DNA of 43,098 nucleotides from Bacteroidota bacterium. GTDB lineage: Bacteria; Bacteroidota; Bacteroidia; Bacteroidales; UBA12481. A program made the translations under genes and the position numbers. Under the pieces are notes generated by a model. The model was not told the origin of the DNA. It worked only from the letters and a program-made list of their open reading frames with translations, and ran no database searches. Of the stretch, positions 31,687 through 39,665 are shown piece after piece. The stretch spans positions 1-43,098 of the forward strand of contig JABHCC010000167.1 in assembly GCA_018669475.1 (NCBI GenBank). The letters are read 5' to 3'. The stretch's first letter is position 1. The number at the start of each line of letters is the position of its first letter.

Positions 31687-34614
31687 ATGTCAATCAAGCC
31701 ATTTCTTTTTTGTTTAGGACTTTCTATTCTTATCCCGATAAGCACTGTTACAAGCTTTGCGCAGCAGCGAGGATATCAATTTGAAGTGGGTCAAGTTCTT
31801 GAGTACGAATATCAGGTAAAAACAGAATCGGGAGGGAGCTTTGAATATTCAAATTACTATCAGATAAATATAGGGTTTGAGATTCTTGAGATCCAATCGG
31901 ATACCTATCTAGTGAAGGTGTCATTAGGTACTTATAAAGAGTATGTTAAGTTATTGGGTGACGACCTCTGGTTAAGACGACATGGCAGATCAACCATCCA
32001 AAATTCGGAGAATTATTTTCCTTTTTGTGATGAAAATCAAAGTTTTAAGTTCACTCTTGCGAAGGATGGAGAGATCTCAGATCTGCAAGGGATTGAAAAA
32101 CTCTACAACCAGGCTATGCAAAGATGGAAAGACCATCAACCTGATTACCGCATGGTGGTTTCATCTGATTATATGAAAATAAGGTATGGATCTGATTTTT
32201 ATCGTTTGCTCCTGCATGAAATTTTTCCCCCTTATCCGGCAGGTAAAAATAATCTGAAATTCTTTGCAGATAATTCCTCTAGCAAGGTGGGCCTCCGCAT
32301 TGTTCATGATGGTAACTCTGCAATGAGAGTTAATTATTCATTTGACAATCCAACCCTGACAGATAGCCTGAATTACTTAATGGCTAAGCGAGAAGCAATA
32401 TTTGAGCGAGATCCTGTTTCTGGGTGTGTTGTTTTGGCGAATACACCTGGAATAGATTGGATGGACTATTGTTGGTTGAGTTTTACCCATGTTCGAGGGG
32501 GTGATGGATGGGATCATGACTGGATACTGGCGCAGAAGAGTATCAAACTTGTCTCGAGTTATGACAGAAATCAAACCCAGGGGATAATCATTGGCAATAT
32601 TAACAATGCACAGGGGAAAACCATTCATTTTTACGAGCCGCCTACCTTGCTATATAGAACAGATCAGCCTTTTAAGATGAGTACCAGAACTCATGAACAG
32701 CAGTGGGCCATTGACCTGTCAAATGTAGCCGGATTTGTTGACCTTTATTTCCAGACAAATGATAAGCACTTCAATATTGTGCAGCAGTTTAGCTGGCGGG
32801 ATCACCTGCGTTTTTATTTGCGACCAGGAGACACACTCCGGTTTGATGTCGATTTAGAAGATATTGAAAATGTGAGAATTGAAGGGGCACTGGATGAAGA
32901 GAACCGTTACTTAAATGCACTCCAATTCATGGAAGAATTGCCTGAAAGGACTGAGAATATAAAATTTGCTGAGCGAGATTACAAGTTGATTCTGGCAGCA
33001 CCTGAACATTTCAATCTGGGTTTTCTCGAGCAGGCGAAATTTGAATATCATTACTACTTGATATCACTCAGAATTGGCCCATATGGTTTTCCAAGTTATG
33101 GGAAGCGAATAGAAGAGTATCATCTGCTTGATAGCCTCACTGTGTACAAGCCATATCTTGATAATGATCTCGGAAAGTATTCTGAAGCCTACCGACACTT
33201 CCTTAGATCCTATTCCTATTCTTTGAATCGTGTGAATTATTCAGGGGAGAGAGAGCCAATAAGTTATGAAACCATGACCGCCTTCAGGCTTTGGGATCGC
33301 TATTTTCTACTGAGTCATGTCGCAAATAAAGCCATATTAATGCCACCTGTTGGTTATCAATTCTACAATAGTATAGCTGCCTATGAATATTTTGTCGATG
33401 AATATGGAGACAGTGAATTGGGAGTTTATTTAAAACATAGAATGGATCTGGCAAGGAGGTTTCATTGTGGCAATACCCTGCCGGATGTTATCCAGGAAAA
33501 AATCAGGGAATCTAATTTGGGAAGAATGCCTGAAGGGTACTTAATTCTAAAAAATGATTCTAAGTTTTTCAGATCTACCTTGCCAGGAACAGAGTTTCTT
33601 TCGGAGATTGATAATTTTGGAACTGTTGTTGTCTTTTTACCAATGGATACCTTGAAACAGCATCAGGAGGAAATAAATGAAAAAATGGCCCTGGGGAAGA
33701 ATCTGATGGTTGTAGGAGTTGACGAGCACTTTCTGGATCAGATTGACGGTATGAAAAGGGGTCCCATAATTATCGATCCTGGCTTGACTATTATTGGTTA
33801 TGAATCTAGATTTCAGCAAATTGATATTTATGACCTTCAAACCTGGCCGGTCATTGAATCGGATATGCAGAAAAGTCGTAATTTAATGCCACTGGTGTAT
33901 TCGTTGATTGGTCTATTGCTATTGGTTCTTATGCTGTTTCTGATTCTCAGTCTGATAGCAAAACGAAAAAAGGCTAAACAACAATTGAGCAAAAAGATCA
34001 CCGAGCTCGAACTCGAAGCCGTGCGATCCAGAATGAATCCCCACTTTCTGTTTAATGCCCTGGGCTCCATCCAAAATTTGGTCAACTCAGGGAAAGTAGA
34101 CCAGGCCAATTCCTACCTGGCATCATTTGGTGCCCTGATACGAAATCTGCTCGATCAATCCAGCGAGTCTATTATTTCATTAAAAGAAGAGATTGAGTTG
34201 CTCAGGTCTTATCTTGATATGGAGCAATTGTGTGTGCCCTTTCAGTATGATATCATGGTGGATCCCGAATTGAACCTGAACCAGATTGAACTGCCCCCAT
34301 TGTTTATTCAGCCGCATGTTGAGAATGCCATTATTCATGGGATAGCCAAATTGGGAGAAAACGGAGAAATCCGTATTGAATTTAGAAAAGAACAGAATCA
34401 GCTGGTGGTTCTGGTATCTGATAACGGACCTGGATTGAATCAAAACAATCAGCCTGGCAATGGTCTGGGCAGAGGCTGGAAAATGACTCGTCAACGAATT
34501 GCTCTTCTGAAGAAACAATGGGGAAATTCTATTAAGGTAGAATTATTGTCAAGAGATAAAAGTTTAGGAACTCTGGTTAAATTTGTAATACCTATTGAAA
34601 AGAAAACAGAATGA
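31687..34614 (+). CDS. LytS/YehU-type sensor histidine kinase with thioredoxin-like periplasmic region
   Basis: A 975-residue kinase. It has a signal peptide (cleavage near residue 25, 'SFAQ') and a large periplasmic region (26-730), one membrane helix (about 734-758), then a His_kinase (PF06580-type) domain with H786 in 'RMNPHFLFNALGSIQNLV' and an ATP-binding part ('PPLFIQPHVENAIIHG', 'SDNGPGLN'). Residues 295-415 resemble the N-terminal domain of Bacteroidota TlpA-like proteins ('LRPGDTLRFDVD', 'IEGALDEENRYLN'). Residues 615-715 look like a thioredoxin fold ('FGTVVVFLPMD', 'GPIIIDPGLTIIGYE') without a CxxC. This architecture is an inference from pattern. It overlaps the LytTR regulator gene by 4 bases, its evident partner. 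Confidence 0.85.
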   Translation: MSIKPFLFCLGLSILIPISTVTSFAQQRGYQFEVGQVLEYEYQVKTESGGSFEYSNYYQINIGFEILEIQSDTYLVKVSLGTYKEYVKLLGDDLWLRRHGRSTIQNSENYFPFCDENQSFKFTLAKDGEISDLQGIEKLYNQAMQRWKDHQPDYRMVVSSDYMKIRYGSDFYRLLLHEIFPPYPAGKNNLKFFADNSSSKVGLRIVHDGNSAMRVNYSFDNPTLTDSLNYLMAKREAIFERDPVSGCVVLANTPGIDWMDYCWLSFTHVRGGDGWDHDWILAQKSIKLVSSYDRNQTQGIIIGNINNAQGKTIHFYEPPTLLYRTDQPFKMSTRTHEQQWAIDLSNVAGFVDLYFQTNDKHFNIVQQFSWRDHLRFYLRPGDTLRFDVDLEDIENVRIEGALDEENRYLNALQFMEELPERTENIKFAERDYKLILAAPEHFNLGFLEQAKFEYHYYLISLRIGPYGFPSYGKRIEEYHLLDSLTVYKPYLDNDLGKYSEAYRHFLRSYSYSLNRVNYSGEREPISYETMTAFRLWDRYFLLSHVANKAILMPPVGYQFYNSIAAYEYFVDEYGDSELGVYLKHRMDLARRFHCGNTLPDVIQEKIRESNLGRMPEGYLILKNDSKFFRSTLPGTEFLSEIDNFGTVVVFLPMDTLKQHQEEINEKMALGKNLMVVGVDEHFLDQIDGMKRGPIIIDPGLTIIGYESRFQQIDIYDLQTWPVIESDMQKSRNLMPLVYSLIGLLLLVLMLFLILSLIAKRKKAKQQLSKKITELELEAVRSRMNPHFLFNALGSIQNLVNSGKVDQANSYLASFGALIRNLLDQSSESIISLKEEIELLRSYLDMEQLCVPFQYDIMVDPELNLNQIELPPLFIQPHVENAIIHGIAKLGENGEIRIEFRKEQNQLVVLVSDNGPGLNQNNQPGNGLGRGWKMTRQRIALLKKQWGNSIKVELLSRDKSLGTLVKFVIPIEKKTE

Positions 34615-35357
34615 GTATACGCTCAGTATTAATCGAAGACATTTTATCGAATAGAGAGAACCTGAGAAGTCTGTTGTCAAGGCATTGTCCGCAAGTAGAA
34701 TTGATCGGTGAGGCGGATGGGGTAGAATCTGGACTCCGGCTACTGGCAAATACTCAGCCAGATTTGGTTTTCCTGGATGTTCGATTGCCTGATGGTACAG
34801 GTTTTGATCTGCTGGAGCAGAGCCAAAAAAGAAACTTTGCACTAATTTTTGTCACGGCCTTTGATGAATATGCACTCAAAGCTTTCCAGCTCAATGCACT
34901 GGATTATTTGATGAAGCCCATTGACTATAAACTCCTTAAAAAGAGTGTGGAAAAGGTTGCTTTATTGGAGAATTTGAGTGACGAGAACAGGCGCTTGCGT
35001 AATCTGGTCACAAATTTGAAAAACACAGATGAAGACAAACGACTTGCTTTGCCTATGGAGGACCGCACTGAATTCATAGAATTGAAACAGATAGTTTACT
35101 GTGAATCAGAGAATAATTACACTCGATTTCATTTAGCTGATGGACGAATCATACTTATAGCAAGAACGCTAAAGAAATTTGAGCTTGCACTTCAGGACAG
35201 CGGATTCATCCGGGTTCATAACTCTTTCATTGTCAGAATCAAGTCCATCAAATCCATCAGTCGCAGGGATGGTGGATATATGATTCTGTCAAACGACAGA
35301 CAAATACCAATTTCAAGAAATCGCAAAGAGAAGGTTTTCAGGCACTTAATTGACTAG
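34611..35357 (+). CDS. LytTR-family response regulator
   Basis: A 248-residue response regulator. The receiver domain (1-120) has an acidic pair at E9/D10 and phospho-acceptor D56 in 'LVFLDVRLPDGTGFDLL', with the conserved K in 'DYLMKPID'. The LytTR DNA-binding domain covers about 150-248 ('LKQIVYCESENNYTRFHLADG', 'FIRVHNSFIVRIKSI', 'ILSNDRQIPISRNRKEKV'). It is translationally coupled (4-base overlap) to the sensor kinase. Candidate targets are the neighbouring envelope protein genes, but no repeated LytTR binding site was recognised. The 226 bases after its stop hold nothing clear apart from AT-rich sequence. Confidence 0.95.
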   Translation: MSIRSVLIEDILSNRENLRSLLSRHCPQVELIGEADGVESGLRLLANTQPDLVFLDVRLPDGTGFDLLEQSQKRNFALIFVTAFDEYALKAFQLNALDYLMKPIDYKLLKKSVEKVALLENLSDENRRLRNLVTNLKNTDEDKRLALPMEDRTEFIELKQIVYCESENNYTRFHLADGRIILIARTLKKFELALQDSGFIRVHNSFIVRIKSIKSISRRDGGYMILSNDRQIPISRNRKEKVFRHLID

Positions 35358-35583
35358 GATTAGTCGCAGAAATTTAACCCGGCTCAGGGTTGAAGATTCA
35401 AGGCTCTGTTCAGATGAAAAGGATGGGTAAGTGTAGTGGTCAGCAATGACGATATCCCTTTCGAAAACAAGAATTTGATTTTTATTTTGTAATAAAGTAA
35501 AGGCAGTTTAGCCCATAATTCTTATCTTTATAATAGAATCGTCCCCCAGACGTTTTAACTACACCTATTACAATTAACACCAA

Positions 35584-36822
35584 ATGAAGAGAACATCTTA
35601 TTTGAGCTTGTTTATCATGCTCGTACTTTTTGCTTGTTCAGGCAAAAATCAGAACCAAGACACAAATGCCGATAGTATTATTAACATTGACGTTTTGCAG
35701 GCATTTGACCAACAAAAATCAATGAAGTTGAGTGATTTGGTAAAGGAGGTGGAATTTGTTCAGTTCGATGCCAGTCCTGAGGCTTATTTCATGAATGCCC
35801 GGAGCATGACCATTGGTAAAAAGTATATTATGATAGCTGATGATGGCGAGAATCGGGTACTCTTGTTCGATCGCCATGGAAAATTCATCCGGCAGATTGG
35901 TCAACGGGGTAAAGGTCCGGGAGAGTATAGTAATCCCTGGCAAGCAGCTATGGATCCTAACGAAAAGTTTATCATCATAGCAGACGGAATGGTGCAGAAA
36001 ATTGCCAAGTTCACAGTTGAAGGTGCATTTGTGAAAGAGATAAAATCAACAGATGTTTTGGTTAATCGAATTATTGATGAAGTGAGGTTCATTAACGATG
36101 AGCAATTTGTTTTAATCATGCGACGACCTTCTCGTCCGGTTGATGGATTTGCCTCACTCCCTCTTTTCGATATGGATTTGAACCTGGTAAAAGGAATTCT
36201 CCCACGGGCGAATGATGAAAACTTGTCATTGTTCACAAATCCCAATGGGGTATTTGGAATAGATAAAAAACGCATGACTTTCTGGGAGCCATATCTTGAT
36301 ACCATGTATACTATTACTCCGGATGGGGAGGCCATACCAACTCATAAAATTGGATTTTCAAAAGGCGGACCCACGAAAGAATATGTTACAACAGCAACAT
36401 ATGGACGTGGCGATAATCTGGAGCCCAAAAATTCGCTCTTCGGGATTCATGAGTTTGGGGATTACTTTCAATTTTCAGGCAGGAGGAATGGCGACTGGTT
36501 CCAGGCTTTTTACAATCAGAAAAGTGGAGATTTCTTTGAATTATCCAATAGGGTAAGCTGCGATACATCAGGGACTTTCAAAAGTGCATGTTTAGAAAAT
36601 GATTTGTTTGGTGTTGAGCCAATAAGCATGCGGGAATATCATCCTGGTTTAGATCGGGTTATTGGATGGTCTCGTCCGGCATGGGTGGGTAGTCACTATG
36701 ATCTGGATTGCATTCGCAATAAGAAAGTAAAATATCCAAAGCTACGCGATCAGTATTTGGCCATTGCCGAAGATATTGAGGCAGCTGAACAGATGCTGCT
36801 GGTGTTGATGAAATTGAAATGA
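35584..36822 (+). CDS. Six-bladed beta-propeller lipoprotein (second copy)
   Basis: A 412-residue lipoprotein (lipobox 'LFAC', C18). It opens with 'MKLSDLVKEVEFVQFDASPEAYF', matching the family start also seen in the 27.8 kb protein, and has a clear blade 'NRVLLFDRHGKFIRQIGQRGKGPGEYSNPW'. Further blades follow at roughly 110-350. The C-terminus 'AEQMLLVLMKLK' is usual. It is related to, but diverged from, the protein at 27.8 kb. It lies downstream of the kinase/LytTR pair and is a plausible target of that system. Repeat arrays begin five bases after its stop. Confidence 0.87.
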   Translation: MKRTSYLSLFIMLVLFACSGKNQNQDTNADSIINIDVLQAFDQQKSMKLSDLVKEVEFVQFDASPEAYFMNARSMTIGKKYIMIADDGENRVLLFDRHGKFIRQIGQRGKGPGEYSNPWQAAMDPNEKFIIIADGMVQKIAKFTVEGAFVKEIKSTDVLVNRIIDEVRFINDEQFVLIMRRPSRPVDGFASLPLFDMDLNLVKGILPRANDENLSLFTNPNGVFGIDKKRMTFWEPYLDTMYTITPDGEAIPTHKIGFSKGGPTKEYVTTATYGRGDNLEPKNSLFGIHEFGDYFQFSGRRNGDWFQAFYNQKSGDFFELSNRVSCDTSGTFKSACLENDLFGVEPISMREYHPGLDRVIGWSRPAWVGSHYDLDCIRNKKVKYPKLRDQYLAIAEDIEAAEQMLLVLMKLK

Positions 36823-36827
36823 TACGA

Positions 36828-36946
36828 AGTCCGGGGTCCGGGGTCCGGGGTCCGTGGTCCAGGGTCGTCCCTAGTCCCCAGTCCCTTTGTCCCCGATCCC
36901 CGGCAACTCTAAATGTCGAATGCCGAACGCCCAATATCCAATGTTG
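36828..36946. repeat. Two-family heptanucleotide array (left flank of PD40 gene)
   Basis: The first part reads AGTCCGG, GGTCCGG, GGTCCGG, GGTCCGT, GGTCCAG and continues as AGTCCCC, AGTCCCT and GATCCCC units to about 36903. The second part (36912-36946) reads AATGTCG, AATGCCG, AACGCCC, AATATCC, AATGTTG. It fills the gap between two convergent genes. Confidence 0.85.
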
Positions 36947-36985
36947 AAGTTTTTATCGTTCCTTCACTTGAAATAATTGAGTCGG

Positions 36986-38002
36986 CTACAAGTCTTTCGG
37001 AATCCCTACATAGTACAAATCAAATCCACCCTGACCACCTGGCCGATTGGATGAAAAAATCATCATCAGATTTCTATAACCGATGTCTGGTACGACGATG
37101 GGTCGATATTCATCAAATTCAGTGTTGATTTCAGGGCCGAAATTGATAGGATCTGACCAGCTTCCATTGAGGAGATTTGAGTAATACAAATCGTAAGCAC
37201 CGTATCCGCCGGGTCGGTTTGAAGTAAAGACCATCAGGTTTTTATAAATACGCGGACATTTGTCGTCTGATCCTGATGATAATGCTTCTACCTGTATAGA
37301 TGGCCTGGGTGTATCGCTGGTGATATTGCTCAGGAAGTCCATTGTATCAACAAGATCAGTTTTATAGATGTCATAAACTCCTGTTTTATCAGAACAAAAA
37401 TACAAAGCTAAGGAGTCTGCCACAATAGTAGGATAGGCCTCATTAGCTGAGGTGTTGATGATTTTGAGGTCGATTGGTTCAATATAACTATACTCTACAT
37501 GGTTGTGAGTGAGCCGGATATCTAAGTTCCCGCCAGCATCTGTGGCATATAGAAAGAGATAGTGCTGGAACTCACGATAGTCAGGATCTCTCACAAATCC
37601 TCTTCCGACTGGTATGAACAGAGGACCAAATTCATTGCCTCCACCATTCACGATTTCTAATGCCTCCCGGATGTTTTCACTTCGCTCTAATGATCCATGA
37701 TGATCCGGCATTTCAGTTGTAACTTCTACGATGCCATCTCTTCTGTCGGTGAAAACACACATTGGGATGTATTCAAAATCAAAACGTCCCCCATTTGTAC
37801 TCCTGTTCGATGAAAATACGAAAGGTATCTTTGACCATACCTGGGGAATATCGGAATTGTAGTCATCGTATTCTGAATTGAATTCCTCAAGATTAACCGG
37901 AGTTTCAGGCAGGATGAGAGGCTGCCAATCAGGGCCAAAATACGGACCACAGCTGTTGCCGAGAACAACAAGAAAAATGATAGTAATAGCTCTTAATTTC
38001 AT
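36986..38002 (-). CDS. PD40 beta-propeller lipoprotein
   Basis: A 338-residue lipoprotein (signal ends 'VLGNSC', C18) with WD40-like PD40 repeats: '[25 protein letters not shown]', '[19 protein letters not shown]' and '[18 protein letters not shown]' near the end. Such repeats occur in TolB and in Bacteroidota envelope proteins such as PorE. There is no OmpA-like peptidoglycan-binding domain, so it is a shorter relative. I chose the ATG at 38002, which begins a proper signal peptide; an extension to 38092 would only translate repeat sequence ('[11 protein letters not shown]'). Both sides of the gene carry related heptanucleotide arrays. Confidence 0.85.
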   Translation of the reverse strand: MKLRAITIIFLVVLGNSCGPYFGPDWQPLILPETPVNLEEFNSEYDDYNSDIPQVWSKIPFVFSSNRSTNGGRFDFEYIPMCVFTDRRDGIVEVTTEMPDHHGSLERSENIREALEIVNGGGNEFGPLFIPVGRGFVRDPDYREFQHYLFLYATDAGGNLDIRLTHNHVEYSYIEPIDLKIINTSANEAYPTIVADSLALYFCSDKTGVYDIYKTDLVDTMDFLSNITSDTPRPSIQVEALSSGSDDKCPRIYKNLMVFTSNRPGGYGAYDLYYSNLLNGSWSDPINFGPEINTEFDEYRPIVVPDIGYRNLMMIFSSNRPGGQGGFDLYYVGIPKDL

Positions 38003-38013
38003 CTGTTTTTTAA

Positions 38014-38094
38014 TGGTCCGTAGTCCGTGGTCGTCCCCACGTCCCCATGTCCCTAGTCCCCAGTCCCTTGTCCCCTGTTCGACATTCGGCATTC
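38014..38094. repeat. Two-family heptanucleotide array (right flank of PD40 gene)
   Basis: Units include TGGTCCG, TAGTCCG, AGTCCCC, AGTCCCT and TGTCCCC, followed at 38074-38094 by CCTGTTC, GACATTC, GGCATTC, the reverse complement of the AATGNCG family at 36.9 kb. The middle part shares a long stretch in direct orientation with the left array. It lies upstream of the PD40 lipoprotein start. Confidence 0.85.
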
Positions 38095-38112
38095 CGTTAT
38101 TTGTCCAGCCTT

Positions 38113-39360
38113 CTACAGCCCGTAAGTCTCAATAATCTGCTCTTTGGTTTTTCCGAGGATATCGTACTTCTTACCCACTTTGATAAATGCTGCCAGGGCT
38201 TTATCGAGGTGATCGATATCGTGACCGGCTGAGATCTGTGTACGAATTCGGGCTTGCCCATTTGGTACTACCGGAAAGAAAAATCCGATGGCGTAAATGC
38301 CTTCAGCAAAAAGATCGGATGAGAAATCCTGAGCCAGTTTGGCATTGAAAAGCATCACCGGAACAATTGGTGTGTTGCCATCTTTCAATACAAAACCTGC
38401 CTCTGTCAGTCCTTTTCTCCAATAAGCAGAGTTCTCCTCAAGCTTGTCTCTTCGTTCTGTGCTTTCTGATAAAATATCCAGCACTCTCAGGGCACCTGCC
38501 ACGATCACCGGAGCCATAGTGTTAGAGAACAAATAAGGACGTGCTTTCTGACGGCACATTTCGACAATTTCTTTCCTGCCGGATACACAACCGCCTGAGG
38601 CTCCGCCAAGTGCTTTGCCAAAAGTTGTGGTGATAATATCCACTTTACCCATCTGATCAAAATGTTCATGGGTTCCCCTGCCGGTTTTACCAATGAAACC
38701 TGATGAGTGCGACTCATCGATCAGGAGGATAGCATCATATTTCTCACATAATTCCACCAGTTCGTCAACTTTGGCCATGTCTCCATCCATGGAATAAACT
38801 CCATCGTTTACTACGAGCTTAATTCTTTTATCGGCGTGAAGCTGAAGTTTCTTCTCCAGATGCTTCATGTTGGAGTGCTTGAAAGTATCATGCATAGCAG
38901 GAGCCAAACGGATACCATCAACAAGCGAAGCATGCACAAGACGATCTGAGATTATCACATCGTCACTGGTTAGTATTGCCTCAAATACTCCGGCATTAGC
39001 ATCCATACATGATGGAAACAGAATGGTATCTTCAGTACCAAGGAACTCAGTCATTTTGTGTTCAAGTTCGCGGTGGATATCCTGTGTTCCGCAAATGAAG
39101 CGAACTGATGACATTCCGTATCCGCGAGAATCAAGTCCCTCGTGTGCTGCTTTGATTACCTCCGGATGGGAGGAAAGGCCCAAATAGTTATTAGCACATA
39201 TATTTATGGCTTTTTTTGTTTCACTACCGGATGGGTATTCTACCTCAATATCAGCCTGTTGAGTCGAATGAATAAATCGTTCTTTCTTAAAAAGCCCAGC
39301 TTCCTCAATGGCGGTGAGTTGGTCTTTATATATGTTTCTTAGTTTTTCACTGTAGCCCAT
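38113..39360 (-). CDS. Alpha-oxoamine synthase, Kbl-like paralog linked to an acyl carrier protein
   Basis: A 415-residue PLP enzyme of the alpha-oxoamine synthase family (glycine C-acetyltransferase, ALA synthase, serine palmitoyltransferase). The PLP lysine is K249 in '[13 protein letters not shown]'. D215 and H218 in 'LIDESHSSG' and H143 in 'HASLVDG' complete the site, and '[11 protein letters not shown]' carries the carboxylate-binding arginine. Overall it is close to Kbl, but where true Kbl reads 'RLCKAKRYRY' after 'HASIIDGV', this protein has '[12 protein letters not shown]', suggesting different acyl or amino substrate. It is the last gene of an operon behind an AcsA-type synthetase and an ACP (21-base gap). 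Acyl-ACP as donor is an inference. Confidence 0.87.
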   Translation of the reverse strand: MGYSEKLRNIYKDQLTAIEEAGLFKKERFIHSTQQADIEVEYPSGSETKKAINICANNYLGLSSHPEVIKAAHEGLDSRGYGMSSVRFICGTQDIHRELEHKMTEFLGTEDTILFPSCMDANAGVFEAILTSDDVIISDRLVHASLVDGIRLAPAMHDTFKHSNMKHLEKKLQLHADKRIKLVVNDGVYSMDGDMAKVDELVELCEKYDAILLIDESHSSGFIGKTGRGTHEHFDQMGKVDIITTTFGKALGGASGGCVSGRKEIVEMCRQKARPYLFSNTMAPVIVAGALRVLDILSESTERRDKLEENSAYWRKGLTEAGFVLKDGNTPIVPVMLFNAKLAQDFSSDLFAEGIYAIGFFFPVVPNGQARIRTQISAGHDIDHLDKALAAFIKVGKKYDILGKTKEQIIETYGL

Positions 39361-39381
39361 AATAGTTAGGGTTTTAATAGT

Positions 39382-39630
39382 TTATAGAAATTCCAATACC
39401 AGATCAGTAATTTTATTTACGTTGTCGAAGGCCTCGGGTGTGGCTTTTTCATCTGGGATAGAGATTTTATACTTCACCTCGAGGAAGCGTTTGAGTGATA
39501 CCATTGAGAAGCTATCTACCAGTCCACCTGAGATCAGGGGAGTGTCAAAATTCACATCATCATCTTCCTCAGCGTATTCTTCGATTACATACTCAAGGAT
39601 GACTTCTTTCATTTCTTCTAGGTTTGCCAT
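39382..39630 (-). CDS. Stand-alone acyl carrier protein
   Basis: An 82-residue acidic carrier protein. The phosphopantetheine attachment serine is S40 in 'GGLVDSFSMVSL' (here D-S-F rather than the fatty-acid D-S-L). The rest is the usual four-helix pattern, with 'DDDVNFDTPLISG' before and 'KYKISIPDEKATPEAFDNVNKITDLV' after the site. It lies between the synthetase gene (35-base gap) and the oxoamine synthase gene (21 bases), so it probably receives the acyl group from the former and presents it to the latter. It is not the housekeeping AcpP, which normally neighbours fabF. Confidence 0.9.
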   Translation of the reverse strand: MANLEEMKEVILEYVIEEYAEEDDDVNFDTPLISGGLVDSFSMVSLKRFLEVKYKISIPDEKATPEAFDNVNKITDLVLEFL

Positions 39631-39665
39631 TTTATTTATTTTATTGGTCAGTATTTTAACGCGGT

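Noticed and set aside
31429-31693. Small minus-strand open frames in the kinase upstream region (70 and 79 codons)
   Set aside because: They overlap each other in different frames, run through the long inverted repeat, and show no family-like pattern. They are better explained as open frames in a repeat-rich gap.
38003-38092. N-terminal extension of the PD40 lipoprotein
   Set aside because: The extra 30 residues are only a translation of the heptanucleotide array; the ATG at 38002 begins a normal lipoprotein signal.
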